DNA of 64,000 bases from Micropterus salmoides. Lineage: Eukaryota > Chordata > Actinopteri > Centrarchiformes > Centrarchidae. Every line of letters starts with the position of its first letter. Position 1 is the first letter of the stretch. The notes under the pieces are model-generated. The model did not search any database. It was not told where the DNA came from and saw nothing but the letters and a program-made list of their open reading frames with translations. The position numbers were made by a program, and so were the translations under genes. Positions 1-12,960 of this stretch are shown here, piece after piece. Location of the stretch: the NCBI RefSeq assembly GCF_014851395.1, contig NW_024042261.1:35055942-35119941 (forward strand), given 5' to 3'.

Positions 1-317
1 TATTGTTAACCACTAACCCAGGTTCTAACCTAACCAGGACTAAAATCATTCATGTTTTCTTTTCTTAGAAAATGTTCCTGACAAAAAAATTCTACCTAAC
101 TTTCATCTATTCTCTATTTATAAACACAGGAGAGAAAACTATTAAGATAAAACTTTTTTTTTAAATGGATCACCAGAAGTTTCTTTTTTGCCTTTCAGGG
201 CTTCCTTACCACTGTTCTCAAGAATGTTTAAAAAGGTCGACAAAATGCAACTTACAGTAAATACATAAATAAATATGCCTGGTATCTTTACAGATTTTTG
301 TCTCTCCTCTCTCTTAG
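1..317. other. Intron of the SLC35F2-type gene, no gene seen
   Basis: AT-rich sequence ending in a pyrimidine tract and AG at 316-317, the acceptor of the first visible exon. Nothing else recognised. Confidence 0.7.
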
Positions 318-3300
318 GCAGTTGGCCAAGACATTGGCCATGGGTCAGGGCCTGGCTTGTCTCATCTGTGGGACGGCCATCAGCTCCCAGTTCCTGGCCA
401 CAGACTTCCGTGTTAACACACCCATGCTGCAGAGCTTCTTCAACTACGCCCTGCTTAGTCTAACCTACACCACTATGCTGCTCTGTAGAACAGGTAACAC
501 CACCACTTAGGGTCTGAACACCTGAGATAATACCTGTAAAATAGCAGTAATCCTTTTTTAAATGGTAGCAATAATACCAAATGTTTTTGTTTTACTTTTA
601 GTATTCTGTGATTCAAGTTATATGCTTAAATGTTTGCTTCTGCACTATAGCAACAATATTTTATAAACAGGCATCAATGGTTGAAAGTATATTTATTTAA
701 GTACTATACTTAAGTACAAATTTTAGGTACTTTACTTGAGTATCTATTTCATGCCCCTTTGTGCGGCTTCTCCACAACAATTTGGTTCTTTTAACTACAT
801 TACATTTGTGACAGCTTTAATTACCAGTTACTTGCAAATTATAGATTTTATTTTTACAAAACATGTGATAAATGATGCATTGATATAAATTAAAGTACCC
901 AACAGTGTGTACAATTTTCTTTACCTTGACCAACTACTGTACAGCAGTAAAATGCTACCAACCAATGCAATATTACATTCAAATCTCTTTTTTTTAAATT
1001 TGGCAGACGCTATTATCCATCGCAACTTACACATGATGATATATCAGTAGTTTAACACTCACAAGGCCATTTTCTGCATTTATTTATTTTTTACTTTTGA
1101 TATCTTTTTTGCAGATTATTCTTAACACTTTTACTAAAGTAATTTTTTCAATGCAGGACGTTCATATGTAAAAAAAACCTTTTACAGTGTGGTGTTGCTA
1201 CTTTTACTCAAGTAAAGTATCTGAGAACTTCTACAACTGACAGGTATTCAAAAAAGTATACAACTTAGTATATAGCTAAGATGACATTCTCAAATTGTTT
1301 GGATGTGCCATGAATTCACAAATTTCTTAATACTGAATGGAACAAGCAAAGATGGTAGATGCAACTCATCTGCCTACGAGCAACAACTGTCCTCAGGCTT
1401 GGTGGTGAAACAAAAAAATGTCAATACTGAAGTTCAGGGGTGTTCTCCTTTAAAACACAGGGGATGGAAATATTTTACAGATTCTGAAGAGGCGATGGTG
1501 GAAGTACCTTCTGCTGGGGCTGGTGGATGTGGAAGCCAACTACGTGGTGGTTAAAGCATACCAATACACCACCCTCACCAGTGTACAGGTGGGTACAGGT
1601 TATGTTAGTGTGGGTTTCATGAATGAAGTATTTGTTGTAAAGAAACAGGTCTCAGAGCCAGAGATGTGGCAAGTCGTGAGGGTCAAGAACTGAAAGACAA
1701 TGTTGAAAAGTTCCAATCTGTCGACTGGGTTTATAAAAATGCAAACAATAAACTTGCTCTCATTCTGGAAGTTTCATTTTTTTATTATTAATAGTGCATA
1801 TATGACAACTCATGGTTCATTATTCATGTGTTGTTCTTATTGGACTTAAACGGGAGATTCACACATCTGCTAATAGGTTAGTTGTATTTATTGATATCTG
1901 TGTTGATATTTGAATATGTGTTCCCGTCTCCAGATGTTGGACTGCTTTGTGATCCCGGTCCTGATGATACTGTCCTGGTGGGTTTTGAAGACACGCTACA
2001 GGCCGGTCCACTATGTAGCCGTCTGCATCTGTCTCCTCGGAGTGGGGGCCATGGTGGGGGCCGACCTGCTGGCTGGACGAGACCAGGGCTCCAGTAAGAA
2101 CTTCCTTGTAGTGATTAATCACTCTGAGTTCGTCAATAGCCCAGGCTATAATTTGTTTAGCCATTGATTGATCAGGGCCAGCATGTAGCAAGCTGGACTT
2201 TAGTGAAAGAGTAATAGTAAAAATCCTCCACCTTTACTATAATCACAGACTTAATGGGGAATTGTGCCAATTTTATACATCAAAGTCTGTTTACGAGCCT
2301 TTTAGGGCTCCAAAGGAAGCTACACAAAAGTCTGATAAACTGCCTCAAGTGATGTCAGTTAAGTCAGTGTCGTTTGGGCCTAAAGACTACAAGTTTGGAA
2401 AAAAAATCTGGGGCTGTGGAGTTAGGTAGAAATTAGCTTACCAGACCTCTATAACCCGTTCTTCATCCCTGTTTGAGGCAAGAGGCTCCAGGATATATGA
2501 GCCAACTTAAGAACCCTCTTTAGCTCTCTTAAAGTTAAAAGCATTTCAAAATGGTAAGAAATGTGATCACAAATATTTTTAATCTGTCTTAAATCTCAAT
2601 TTAAAATATATTTTAAATATGGAGGAGTAGGAGTAAAAGTGAAGCATCAGCAGTGAATTCCCCAATATCAGTTTTTTTTGTCTTCAGGTCAATCAAGTAA
2701 ACAAATGTTTACTTGTCTCCCTAATTAGTCAATTTATTTTGGTAATCACAAAAACCTAATGACCTGTACCTGAGAACTTTGCACCACCATCAGGCCAATG
2801 AGTTGTTGGACCACAGTAATGATATCTGTCTCTCGTCCCCTCAGCCTCAAATATCTTGTTAGGTGACGGTTTGGTGCTGCTCAGCGCTACGCTGTACGCC
2901 GTGTCTAATGTCAGTCAGGAATACACAGTGAAGAACCTGAGCAGGGTGGAGTTCCTGGGCATGGTTGGCCTGTTTGGCACAATCATCAGCACCATACAGA
3001 TGTAAGTGTGTATGGGCGTGATCAGTTTTAGGACTCATTAAACATTATGGTTAATCTGGTGTTCTTTGTCCTTTACTCAGGGTGATCCTGGAGCGTAATG
3101 AAGTTGCTAACATCCAGTGGAGCTGGCAAGTCGGTCAGTACTCATCTCACACACAAACATTTTGAAGACAAAACATTTTCTGACTAAACTGAAAAGTTTG
3201 AATTGAAGCAATTTCCCTTGTAAAAAACAAAGATGAACAAGAAGGGGCAATATTATTACCCCATATTGACTTCTGTTGGTTACAGCAATGATTAAATCTG

Positions 3301-5207
3301 TCCCCTTTATATCAGAGGAGCAGAATAACCACATTATAAATCAATCAGTATTTAATGCTGCATTCAACATTTTTGGTGACTAAGGGACAGAAAGACACAG
3401 AAACAGCTTTTAAGTTTTACAAGCAGTTTTCTTCTAGTCTTTGTGCTAAAGAAGGTTAAAATGTCCCAGATCTCTGTAATGGACATGTAGATTAAGTTGA
3501 TCATCTGCTTAAAAAGGTGAATAAGCATATTTCCATAATGTTGGATTGTTCTTTTAACAAGCATCTCTCCTCTCAGGGCTCCTGTTCTCTGCCTTTGCGT
3601 TGTGTATGTACACTCTGTACAGCTGTATGCCTATAGTGATGAAGCTGAGTAGCGCCACCTCCGTCAACCTCTCCCTGCTCACCACTGACCTCTTCAGCCT
3701 CTTCTTTGGGGTTTTCATCTTCCAGTACAATGTAAGCAGACACACATACATTTTTACCCCCTAACACTAGCCTTCAAGGATTACTCTGTAGTTTTCTTCG
3801 TGTCATTAAATCCAATGAAAAGACCACAACAAATGTATCTACGAACATTGTGTGTATCACAGTCTGATATATGTTCTTTGTCTTTGCCATAGAGCTTCAC
3901 TGATGTTCAAAAACTATTAAAAACACATAAAAGAGCCACACAGTTGCACTGAGTGAGATTTTCCCTCATATCTACTCACTCTAGCACCAAATGTGGATAC
4001 ATCCTCTGCTGAAAATAGACCCAGTAAATGCACAAGTTCCTCCAGTTTGAGTGAAGTTTTCTAAATAAAAAATGAACACGTTGCTGGTTTTTGGTGTTAC
4101 CATGGAAGTTGTTTACAATAAGGAAAATTTAGAATATTACCAGATGTACCCTTTATTTATTTATTTAATTCATTAATTTGTTTTTGTTGTTACATTTAAA
4201 TAAAATACAAATTATATAAATGTATGTATGACTTCTAGCCATAGCTAATTTGCAGTGCAAGTGATAACACTCATAATAAAACACTAATAAAAGCATAGAG
4301 ACAAACAATAAAACAAACAGTAGTTGAACAACAATGAAAAAACAATGACTGAAAATGATAGTCAGGTCATTGTGACCACTTTTGGGTCACAATGACCTGA
4401 CTGTACGTGACCGTGACGCAACATTACTGAATAATAATAAAGGTTAAAGTTTAATTTCAATGTCATGTTTTCCCACAGCTGCTTGCAGATTCAAAGTTTA
4501 TAAACTTGTGAGCGAATGATGTCCATTAAATGACCTTTAAACAAGACAAGTAAAAAACATAAAATATAACCGATTTTTACAAAGGCATGTTGCAGAGATT
4601 ATATGAATTAAAATAGTAATCCAAAGCTTTTAGGGGGCCCTCTTCATTTAGGGCCAAAGGCAGTTACCTACTCTACCTAACAGTAAGGACAACCACTGTG
4701 GACTGGACCCAAAATACATTTGGGTTTTTTTTTATTTGTTTTTTTTAATGCTTCGCTCCAGTTAAGGCATCACCTCGCCACATAAAATGCTCCCTTACTG
4801 GATCACCTTTGTTCATAAAATTAAATTTAGATGTAAGCTGCTCGCTCTCTGCTCCTTCTCAGTTCTCTGGTCTCTACCTGGTCTCGCTGGTGGTCATCCT
4901 CATCGGCTTCATCGCCTTCAACGCTGTACCGACACCCACTGACCGCACAGACGCCACCACCTCCTCTTCCTCGTCCATCTGCGAGGAAGGTTGCTTTGAC
5001 AATCCTGAGGCCACTCAGAATAACATCACCAAGCAGGAAGTGGACGCGAGGATCACCACTGAGGAGGAGGAGGAAGAGGAAGAAGAGCAGCAGGAGGGAT
5101 GGAAGCAAGAGGAGAGGCGGAAGAGGGAGAGAGGTTCAGGGCCATCACAAAGCCTCGGACAAGGGAACGATTATGTTGCTGCTGTTGGATGCAGCACTAA
5201 AATGTGA
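318..5207 (+). CDS. slc35f2: SLC35F2-type solute carrier, 5'-truncated by window edge (7 coding exons)
   Basis: Coding exons with GT-AG borders: 318-493, 1461-1588, 1934-2093, 2845-3001, 3081-3133, 3577-3731, 4863-5207. Phases join without error into 390 residues; the N-terminal exon is outside the window. Residues such as NTPMLQSF, RRWWKYLLLG, EANYVVVKAYQYTTLTS, LLGVGAMVGAD, RVEFLGMVGLFGTIIS and SATSVNLSLLTTDLFSLF are family hallmarks and fit SLC35F2 better than SLC35F1. It is a polytopic (about ten-helix) drug/metabolite-transporter-superfamily protein. Human SLC35F2 imports the drug YM155 and has been reported to carry queuine; the fish substrate is inferred. The tail after the last helix is unlike human, ending in a run of glutamates (codons about 5060-5090) and basic residues. 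The gene converges on rhbdd1 copy A. Exon 2 needs the acceptor ending at 1460, not the one at 1480, to restore the conserved loop. F2 versus an F2-like paralogue is not settled. Confidence 0.9.
690..1250. repeat. Fish MITE of the 'tactcaagta' type with an inserted SINE tail
   Basis: Left part repeats motifs such as TACTTAAGTACAAATTT and TTACTTGAGTA; right part ends with CTACTTTTACTCAAGTAAAG. The two ends are roughly inverted, as in a well-known teleost MITE. Around 1003-1035 lies the reverse complement of a fish SINE tail (GGCAGACGCTATTATCCATC). It sits in an SLC35F2 intron. The same family recurs at about 21715-22380. Confidence 0.6.
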
Positions 5208-6610
5208 TCTACAGCATGAAAACCTGTCAATATGTCACTTATATTTTTTAAACATGTATTTATTAAGTTTATTTCCAATATCCCACAGTACACATAGAAA
5301 TAAATAAGGAAAATGAAAGAGCAAATACAAATAAAAACTCATCCATGTTTAAAGCTATTGTTATTGTTAATTATGTTCTTGTATTAGGAGTGTTGTGTTG
5401 AAGGAAATCCATAAAAGAAACCTACATCTTCTCTAAAAAAAAACTACTTAAAATCATATTTACCAAACAAAGTCAGCTGTCTGACAGTATTTTTATCCAA
5501 TGGCTGATTTTTTCTTCTGGGCATTTTACAAAACACAACACAGAACATGTTTCACTCAAAAGCCCCCCCCCCAAAAAATCACATGATCATAAATAAACAT
5601 AACAACCGTCTGATCTCCTCCACATCCTCCATTAAAAAGATGTTGAGCGTTCAGCTCGTCAGTTATTATCCCTACGATGGTCACTAGGCCCTACCATACC
5701 TGAGAAATAAATTTCAACAAGCAGAATTTGAAAAGAAGTAAATCTTTATTGTGCAAAACTGTAATTTGAACAGAACCACTACAAACATGACAAATACCAA
5801 AAGGATTGCTGGTTTCTGATCTGCCACCTCTGTGTTGTTATGGTTTGGTAATGTTTAGACAAAAAAAAAAAAACTTTGCTGAGGTTGGAGAAAGATTAAA
5901 GGGTTAAAGGGAACAAAAACTGAATGTTAGCAATAGGAAGTGGTTAATCGGCATAAATTGAAAAATCCACCTGTATGTACATTGTCCTGGTAAATGTTGT
6001 TGTTTTTAACAACAAACAAGTCTACGTCCAGGAGCTAAACATTTTATCTAATAGCAGATGGTTTTTAAGGAAAGGTTCGAGTTCGACTATTCCCTAGTCA
6101 GAACAGAAAAAATGCCAGCTATGAAGTAGGCCTTACAGAAGATGAAAAAGTAAACAATAAAGAGAGCGGCAATCCTACAGAATATAGAATGCATTGTAAA
6201 ATAAATTATTATAAGTGTGATAGTGCCTGTGGAAGGGTACATTTAAAATCTGCAAATATACATTTATGTACATGGAAGTGACCAGATCATATCAAGTGTC
6301 CGTCAAGTGATCAGTAACTTCCTCTAGTCTCTGCTTAGCCGGACAACTGGTCCCCACCAAGGAATAATCTGCCACATAATACCCCATAATGTAGAGTTTT
6401 ATTTCTAGCGCACAGACCAAATCCTTCATTCAGCTTCTGCCCATAAAGCAGTGATAAGATCTGGTGTGTTCTCAACAAGAAAGTCCTCACGAGAAACACA
6501 AAAGCACAAAGTAGACAGAGTGATGGAAAGAAGCTACCCCAACAATTTTCACACTGCGATGTACTGTTGGTAGGAGACTGATTATATGAGATATTGTGAA
6601 AGTGTCATTA
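5208..6610. other. Convergent 3' intergenic region between SLC35F2-type gene and rhbdd1 copy A
   Basis: Contains the 3'UTR of the transporter (AATAAA at 5299-5304) and, on the other strand, the 3'UTR of rhbdd1. No ORF is recognised. Only about the first 80 bases have a counterpart in the second block, at 17946-18040; the rest is missing there. Confidence 0.6.
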
Positions 6611-9600
6611 TTACAATCTTCTCCTCCGCTTGTTGGAAACTTCTCCAAACCTCCTCAATCTCCTCCTCCTGAGCTCCTCAAGTCTCACCTCCTCCGCAGT
6701 GGGGTGGACACCATAAGCTGGACGTGCAGTTTCTCTCTGCCTGGTTCGTCCTAAAAAATATGATCTCATTACTAAATGTGTGCGTTTCTGACATTTATTT
6801 GGCTCTTATTTGTACTGACTTTAAACCGATTGACTGGTAGGAATAAAACATTTTGCTCAGCAGCAACAGCACACACCAGCCTCCGTCCATTAGTTGTCAT
6901 TTTTCTCTCTTACCTCCATCATTCAGGCTGTTTCTGATTGCCATCTCTAACTGCTCTTCCTCTGTCAGTCTTGCAATATCAGATTTAGATGCATCATCTA
7001 CAGTATGATCTTCTGCATGCTGTGGATCTTCTGAGTGTTCTCGTGTAGTCCCACTGTAACCTAACACATTTACACGCATGTAGACAATAAAATTACATTA
7101 AAAACAGACCCAACAGTACACAATAGTGGATGGCTGTGTGTACTTCGGTTTTGTTTTTAGGGTGCCACTTCATAAAAAACATTTGAGAAAATGAGAACAT
7201 AATATGCAATGGAATTGAATTCATTCAAAAGCAACATGGTAATCTTAAAGAGGTGGTATTATGGTTTTCGGCTTTTTCCCTCTCCTTTATTGAGTTATAT
7301 ATCTTTTCTGTGCATGTCCTAGGTTTGCAAAGTGAAAAAGCCCAGAAAAAGAGGTTCCCCAATTAATGTGCCCCACTGATTACAATGTAATTAACAGTAC
7401 AAATCATTTTCCAGAGTGTATCCCTGCTTTTTCAGTATGTTATGAATACTCTCCTTTCCATTTTCTTCTTTCATTACACTATGTGTAGCATTTTAACGTT
7501 TCTCAGCGGTAGTAACAAAAAAGGCACTGAGGCAAACAGCACTAGTGGTACCCTAAGTTACTGAATAACCATGATCAAACAAAACCTGTATATACAGTAT
7601 TATACTGTCCCTTTAAAGACCAATGTGTAAGATATATGGGTGTTGCATAAATTAATCATTCTTAATTAATCATTCTTAATCATTTTATTATCCTTAATTA
7701 GTATTAATCATTAATCATTCTTAATCATTTTCTTTTCACCTAGATGTGCCTTGTTTTTACTTATAAGTAGTGAACTGTAGTCATGAACACAGAAACAAGC
7801 TCACCGTGGTTAGATTCTTGAGTGGGAGGATTGACTGCAGGAGAGGCTGCAGATGTTTAATTACCGATTGAGACCACATGTTTAATTACTGATTAAGGGT
7901 TTGATTGTCAACTTCTAACCTCTGATTATTACAGCCTGTGTGAACTGTGAGCAAACTTGCTGAGGGAATTTTTGATGACAGAAAAACCAGACAGAGGCTT
8001 GCTGAAATCGCGCCAGATAGTGGATGACATAAAAAGCGACAGATGCTTGACGAAAACACATCACAGAGATGATAAGCAGAAAGCAGAAAAATGCCAGCAT
8101 AACATCAAGAGTGTTGTAAGAAACAGCATTACAGACGTTATTCTTGTATTAATTTTTTAAGAAATATAATTGTGTGTCAAATTTTGCATGCATAACTTTT
8201 AAAAAATACAGTGAGACTGAAGTTGAAATGTAAATGGTGAACTTCTTATCCAGTAGTATAAAAATATAGAAAGTCAACAATACAGTAATATATGACAGCT
8301 GGAGAACAGTGTTAATTGGTAAAACAACACATGTAAGCAGCATGACATTCACCATAAGGAAAGGAGGGAGCAAACCAGCCCAGAGGGGGATATAAAAGGC
8401 TGTCTGCAGACCACAGGATTGACACCATCCTCCAGCCTGCTGGGACAGATAGTTAATAGAGTATTTTTTGTTTAAAAAGCTGGTGAAGGTGGGGACCAGG
8501 CCTCAACTGGCCCAGTCTGGCCACATCTGACCAAACATGGGGATCTATTGGTAGAATATGGCAGGATAATTATGTTTGCATTAGTGCCCGGATATTCCAC
8601 CGCCATGTTCTACAGTAAACAAGAGAAAATATCCAGTGAGCAGCAGTTGTGTGGACAAAAATGCCTTGTTGATGTCAGAGGTCAAAAGAGAATGGGTATA
8701 CTGATTCGAGATGACAGAAAGGCAACAGTTACTCAAATAACCACTCGTTATAACCAAGGTGTGCAGAATACCATCTCTGAACGCACAACACGTCGAACCT
8801 TGAAGCTGATGGGCTACAGCAGCAGAAGACCACACCGGGTGCCACTCCTGTCAGCTACGAACAGAAAACTGAGGCTACAATTCACACAAGCTCACCAAAA
8901 TTAGAAAATAGAAGATTGGAAAAACGTCGCCTGGTCTGATGAGTCTTGATTTCAGCTGCGACATTCAAATGCTAGGGTCAGAATTTCGCGTAAACAACAT
9001 GAAAGCATGGATCCTTCCTGCCTTGTATCAACGGTTCAGGCTGGTGGTGGTGGCGTAATGGTGTGGGGTATATTTTCTTGGCACACTTTGGGGCCCTTAG
9101 TACCATTTGAGCATCGTTTAAACGAGACAGCCTACATGTGGCTGACCACGTCCTTCCCTTTATGACCACAGTGTACCCATCTTCTGATGGCTACTTCCAG
9201 CAGGATAATGCACCATGTCACAAAGCTCAAATCACCTCAACCTGGTTTCACTTCACTGTACTCCGATGGCCTCCACATTCACCACATCTTAATCCAACAG
9301 AGCACCTTTGGGATGTGGTGCATCGGGAGATTCGCATCATGGATGTGGAGCCGACAAATCTGCAGCAACTGTGTGATGCTATCATGTCAATATGGACCAA
9401 AGTCTCTCAGGAATGTTTCCAACACCTTGGTGAAAGTATGCCACGAAGAAATAAAGCAGTTCTGAAGCCAAAAGGGGGTCCAACCCGGTACAAGCAAGGT
9501 GTACCTGTAAAAGTGGCCGGTGAGTGTAGTTTTTCCTACATGCTTGGAAGGGGAGGGTGAAGCGAGGGGTATTCAGTTGATTGCAATCTGCAACCTCACC

Positions 9601-12511
9601 ACTAGATGTCACTAAATCTTGCACACTGCTGCTTTAAGTCTGTTTTCTCAAATACTATATCGTACCTGAAAAGTTGAAGTATGAACTTGTTCGAGGATTA
9701 TTTCCATCTGACAGGGGGGAAAAAGAAAAAAAAAGTCAGAGAAAATATTTCATATTAATTGTTGACATGCACTGACTTAGTGGCACAGTTAACATTCAGA
9801 TGTCAGATGTTAACATCCAGAAGTTGATTTATAATTAAATATTTAAAATGAGCAAACATTTTAAGCATTTTTATATTCAAGTGAAGTTACACAGTATGAA
9901 ATTAACCACAGAAAGTACTGTATTTGTAGGATTATAATACAAGTGAAGTGTGTTAAAGAACCAATTCAAAAATGGGATTCATGAGTAAGTAGCCAATCAA
10001 CAAAAGCAAACCAAGGGATGCTGTCCCTGTTTTTATTTCTTGCATTATCAATAATTGTAGCGTTAGCAAAACTAAGAGGCTTTTAGCCACAGCACAATAT
10101 TACCAGTTATTACAGAAGCTGTAGCTCTTTAAGTAAAAAAGTATGACAACAATGTTTTGCTTTTCTGATTCATCTCTTGATTAAATAAAACTTCTCGTCT
10201 TCTGTAGTTGAAGTCAAAGCTGTGCACCAAGTCACACAACAACAGTGTGTAAGAAGAAGCCCTCAGTGCCTGCAGCCTCATCTTTACACATTTTTAAACT
10301 TCTACACAGATTTTTGTTTAGGTTACAGGATGAAGAAACTCATTCAACACAAATATTTACAGTATATAAACGGTCTAGAAAGCAACACACACATTCAGAC
10401 CTGCACTTGTCTTCATGATGGTCTCCAGTGGACCCACAGTGTAGAGCAAACCCACCAGGATACCTGCCAGGTGGCCAATCAAAGAAGTCCTAAAGCACAG
10501 ATAAAAAATACACTACGTTAAACAGTATACTAATCAGTGTAATTACTGTACTGTGACGTAGGGGCTACTGCGAACATTTGGAAACTTAACAAAGAAAAGG
10601 ACAACTATTTTTCTCAATATGCATTACTTTGATTTCTAAGATGTTCCTGTTCCTGTTCTGTGTTGATCACCTGTGAATCTTTCAGTATTACAATTAATTA
10701 ATTAATATAATTAATTAGCCTGAATGTGGTGCTAAAGTGTGAACAGATTACATACTCAGAACCTGCTCAGAGTTATGTCTTTAATTGCTAAAGTATCTCA
10801 CCCCGGAGCAATTAGATAGATCATCACCAGCTCCACCCAGCTAGCGAAGCGGTTGGACACACGAATATTCAACACGAACGTGACGCCACCTGGGTTATAA
10901 TGGTTAGTGACCACCTTCAGAGCGAACAGGACACCTAGAAACACAGTTATATTGAAGAGCTTCATAAACTTGGCATCAAATTCAACAGCATCATAAAAAC
11001 ATATAGATAGATATTTAAGAGGAAGATAAGATGTAATTTTATCATAAAACAGAAAACTTTTTTTGTTTTAATGCTGCAACTGAAAATAATTTTTCTGACA
11101 TTGACTTTCTTGATTAATTGATTAATCACTTTATAAAATGTCAGACATTTATAAAAGTCTTCAAAATGTTGATCTCTAAGGGAAAAATGCATAATCACAA
11201 TTCACCAGAGCACAAGTTGACATTTTTGGTTTGTTTTGTTTAGCAAATATTCACATTTTAGAAGTTGAAAACAGAAAATTTTAGGCATCTTTTGGTGTCA
11301 ATCAACTAACTGATTAGTCGACTAATTTGTGACTTTTGAAAAACTCTACAGAAATACCTTCTTTGTTCAGTTGTTAAAACAACAACACCTGAGGTAGTTT
11401 GCACCTGAGAAGCCGACAGCACACTCCCTACTGTGCGATGACACGTCTATGAATTCTGCTAACAGATCAGAGTCTTTCATGAGGGTTGTCAGCGCCGCCT
11501 GCAGCAGCAGATAGACCAATCCGGTGAGCAGAGAGAAGACTGACAGCAGGTAGAGGAACCAGCCTCCGCCCAGACGGCGCTCCAGCCTGATACCTTTCCA
11601 GAGGAAGGACACCATGTTGAAGTAGAGATGCCAGTCATCGACGTGGTGCAGGGGGGAGAGGAAGAGGCGACGCCAGTCTTTATCCTTGTACACATACTGG
11701 AGGCTCACACAGGCCTGACGATTGGATAGACAGAAAGGAGTAATTTTACTATAATTATATGAATCTGCAACTATCTTGATCATCATTAATAAATTAATTG
11801 TTTGAGTAATAAAAATTCTCTGATTTCAGCTTCTTAAATGTGAATATCTTCTGGTGTCTTTACTCTATACTAGTTTACTCTATAACTGTAAACTAAATAT
11901 ATTTTGGATGCGGACAAAACAAGATATTTAGGGAAAGTTATCTTGAGCTTTGGAAAACACTGATCAACATTTTAAACGCACAGATGAAAAGATCAATACC
12001 AATCTCATATTTGTCCACCAAATATTTTAGGCTACAGCCATTTAGCTTACCTTAGCACGAAGACTGGAAAAAGGACACGTCTCTGTCCAACAGTAACAAA
12101 ATCCACCTACAAGCACCTCACGCCCTATATCTCATTTATTTAATCAGTAGAATAACCAAAGTGTGAAAATGTCTTCACTTTTAAGCTGGGTTGTGTGCTC
12201 AACTATTTCTTGGGACTCCAGGAGGTTTCTGGTCCAAACCAAGAAAAAGTCCAGCACATAACCTCCTGTGAAAATGACAAATTGTTGTTTTTGAATTGAC
12301 AACTCAAGAGTCCAGTGGCAGAGTGAGTAGCAGTAGAGATGCTCCTAATGTTTCAGTGATGAATTACCTTCATCAGCGGAGCGGCAGGGAACATGTACAG
12401 ATACACATTGAATCCCAGGACAGTCAGGGTGACTGCTGGGATGTTGCCCAGACCCTCCTGGAATAGCTGGAAGGCCAGAAGCAGCAGGCCCAACTGGAAA
12501 CCCCTCTGCAT
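6611..12511 (-). CDS. rhbdd1: Rhomboid-related protein 4 (RHBDL4), copy A, apparently intact
   Basis: Minus-strand coding exons, 5' to 3': 12511-12368, 11714-11405, 10934-10802, 10489-10401, 9707-9666, 7060-6914, 6750-6611 (TAA). All splice sites are GT-AG and phases match, giving 334 residues (human 315). It is an ER intramembrane serine protease acting in ER-associated degradation. Visible: N-terminal helix after MQRGFQLG; HHVDDWHLYFNM; the catalytic serine motif GFSG closing exon 2; catalytic His in IGHLAG in exon 4; a UIM-like helix (LTEEEQLEMAIRNSLND) in exon 6; and the VCP/p97-binding tail RRRRLRRF in exon 7. The start follows an acceptor just upstream (ends CTCTTCAG), so the 5'UTR is spliced from the exon near 14045. 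The intron between exons 5 and 6 carries a Tc1 relic nested in a MITE. Nearly identical to copy B in exons 1-4, diverged in exons 5-7. Likely the functional copy. Confidence 0.92.
7245..7400. repeat. Fish MITE fragment ('AGAGGTGGTATTATG' type) in rhbdd1 intron
   Basis: AAAGAGGTGGTATTATGGTT followed by a segment ending AAAGTGAAAAAGCCCAG matches a common teleost MITE start. A diverged counterpart is in block B (about 18825-18905), and another start is at 62887-62940 (AAAGAGGTCGTATTATGC). Edges are approximate. Confidence 0.45.
8535..9637. repeat. Fish MITE interrupted by a Tc1 relic in rhbdd1 copy A
   Basis: Left part 8535-8617 (ATGGGGATCTATTGG through CGCCATGTTCTACAG) and right part about 9510-9637 (TTTTTCCTACATGCTTGGAA to TTGCACACTGCTGCTTTA) are the two halves of one MITE. 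In block B the same halves lie at about 19105-19350 and 20060-20143, separated by a different insertion. So the same element was hit independently in each copy. Confidence 0.55.
8620..9500 (+). mobile_element. Degraded Tc1-like transposon (transposase relic)
   Basis: Conceptual fragments on the + strand read like a Tc1 transposase: GQKRMGILIRDDRKATVTQI and RTTRRTLKLMGYSSRRPHR (helix-turn-helix part), then WSDES, GGGGVMVWGIFSW, DGYFQQDNAPCH (catalytic D region) and HLNPTEHLWDVV (DDE box end). Frames change and stops interrupt it near 8903 and 8947, so it is dead. I could not find clear terminal inverted repeats. It is intronic in rhbdd1 copy A and absent from copy B, so it entered after the duplication or was lost from B. 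Confidence 0.8.
11060..11330. repeat. hAT-like MITE ('GCTGCAACT' family) copy in rhbdd1 intron 2, block A
   Basis: Contains TTGATTAATTGATTAATCAC, AAAATGTCAGACATTT and GATTAGTCGACTAATTTG, the usual interior of a very common teleost MITE. The same copy at the orthologous position in block B (about 21020-21290) shows it predates the duplication. Confidence 0.5.
11735..12290. repeat. MITE remnants in rhbdd1 intron 1, block A
   Basis: 11735-11985 is an internal piece of the 'GCTGCAACT' MITE. 11995-12290 matches another teleost repeat with CACCTCACGCCCTATATC and CCAGCACATAACCTCC. Block B (21715-22735) has the longer version: A has lost most of the 'tactcaagta' MITE and part of the nested one. A junction is visible as CTATAAT joined to TATATGAATC. 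Confidence 0.5.
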
Positions 12512-12539
12512 CCTGACAGCACCCTGAAGAGAGGTGGTT

Positions 12540-12960
12540 AAAGGTTAAAGTTCAACATTTTGGCAAATACACTCATTTGCTTTCTTGCAAAGACTTAAAT
12601 GAGAAGATTGACACTAAATATGAAATTACTCTCAGCAACCTCTTAGCTTAGCTTAGCACAAAGAGTGGAAACAGAGGGAAACAGCTAGCTCTGTCCAAAG
12701 GTACTAGAACCTGTAAAAGCTCACAAGTTATCTGGTTTGTTAAATCTGAGAAGAAACAATTTGTTGTTATTTTCCAGACTATTTTCATTCATTTCCTGAA
12801 GACTTACCCTAAACACTACTTCCATAATCTTAACCTTAAGTTTTCACTCTAAAATGTTATGAATTAAGTTATGGGGATATGCGTTTTGTCCCCATAAGGA
12901 AGGAAAGTCCCCACAATGTGTAAACTGACTTATGTCCCCACAACATGTTTATTACACACT
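12540..12960. repeat. Dispersed fish repeat in rhbdd1 5' intron, block A
   Basis: GTTAAAGTTCAACATTTTGG and TTAGCTTAGCTTAGCACAAA mark a common teleost hairpin-type repeat. The B counterpart starts at about 22985 and then diverges. The rest holds no recognised gene. Confidence 0.5.

Noticed and set aside
4827..5108. Minus-strand open frame under the SLC35F2 last exon
   Set aside because: Antisense shadow of a GC-rich coding exon; leucine runs come from the GAG-rich codons.
8548..8904. Open frame as a host gene
   Set aside because: It is the N-terminal part of a Tc1 transposase preceded by MITE sequence, with stops just downstream.
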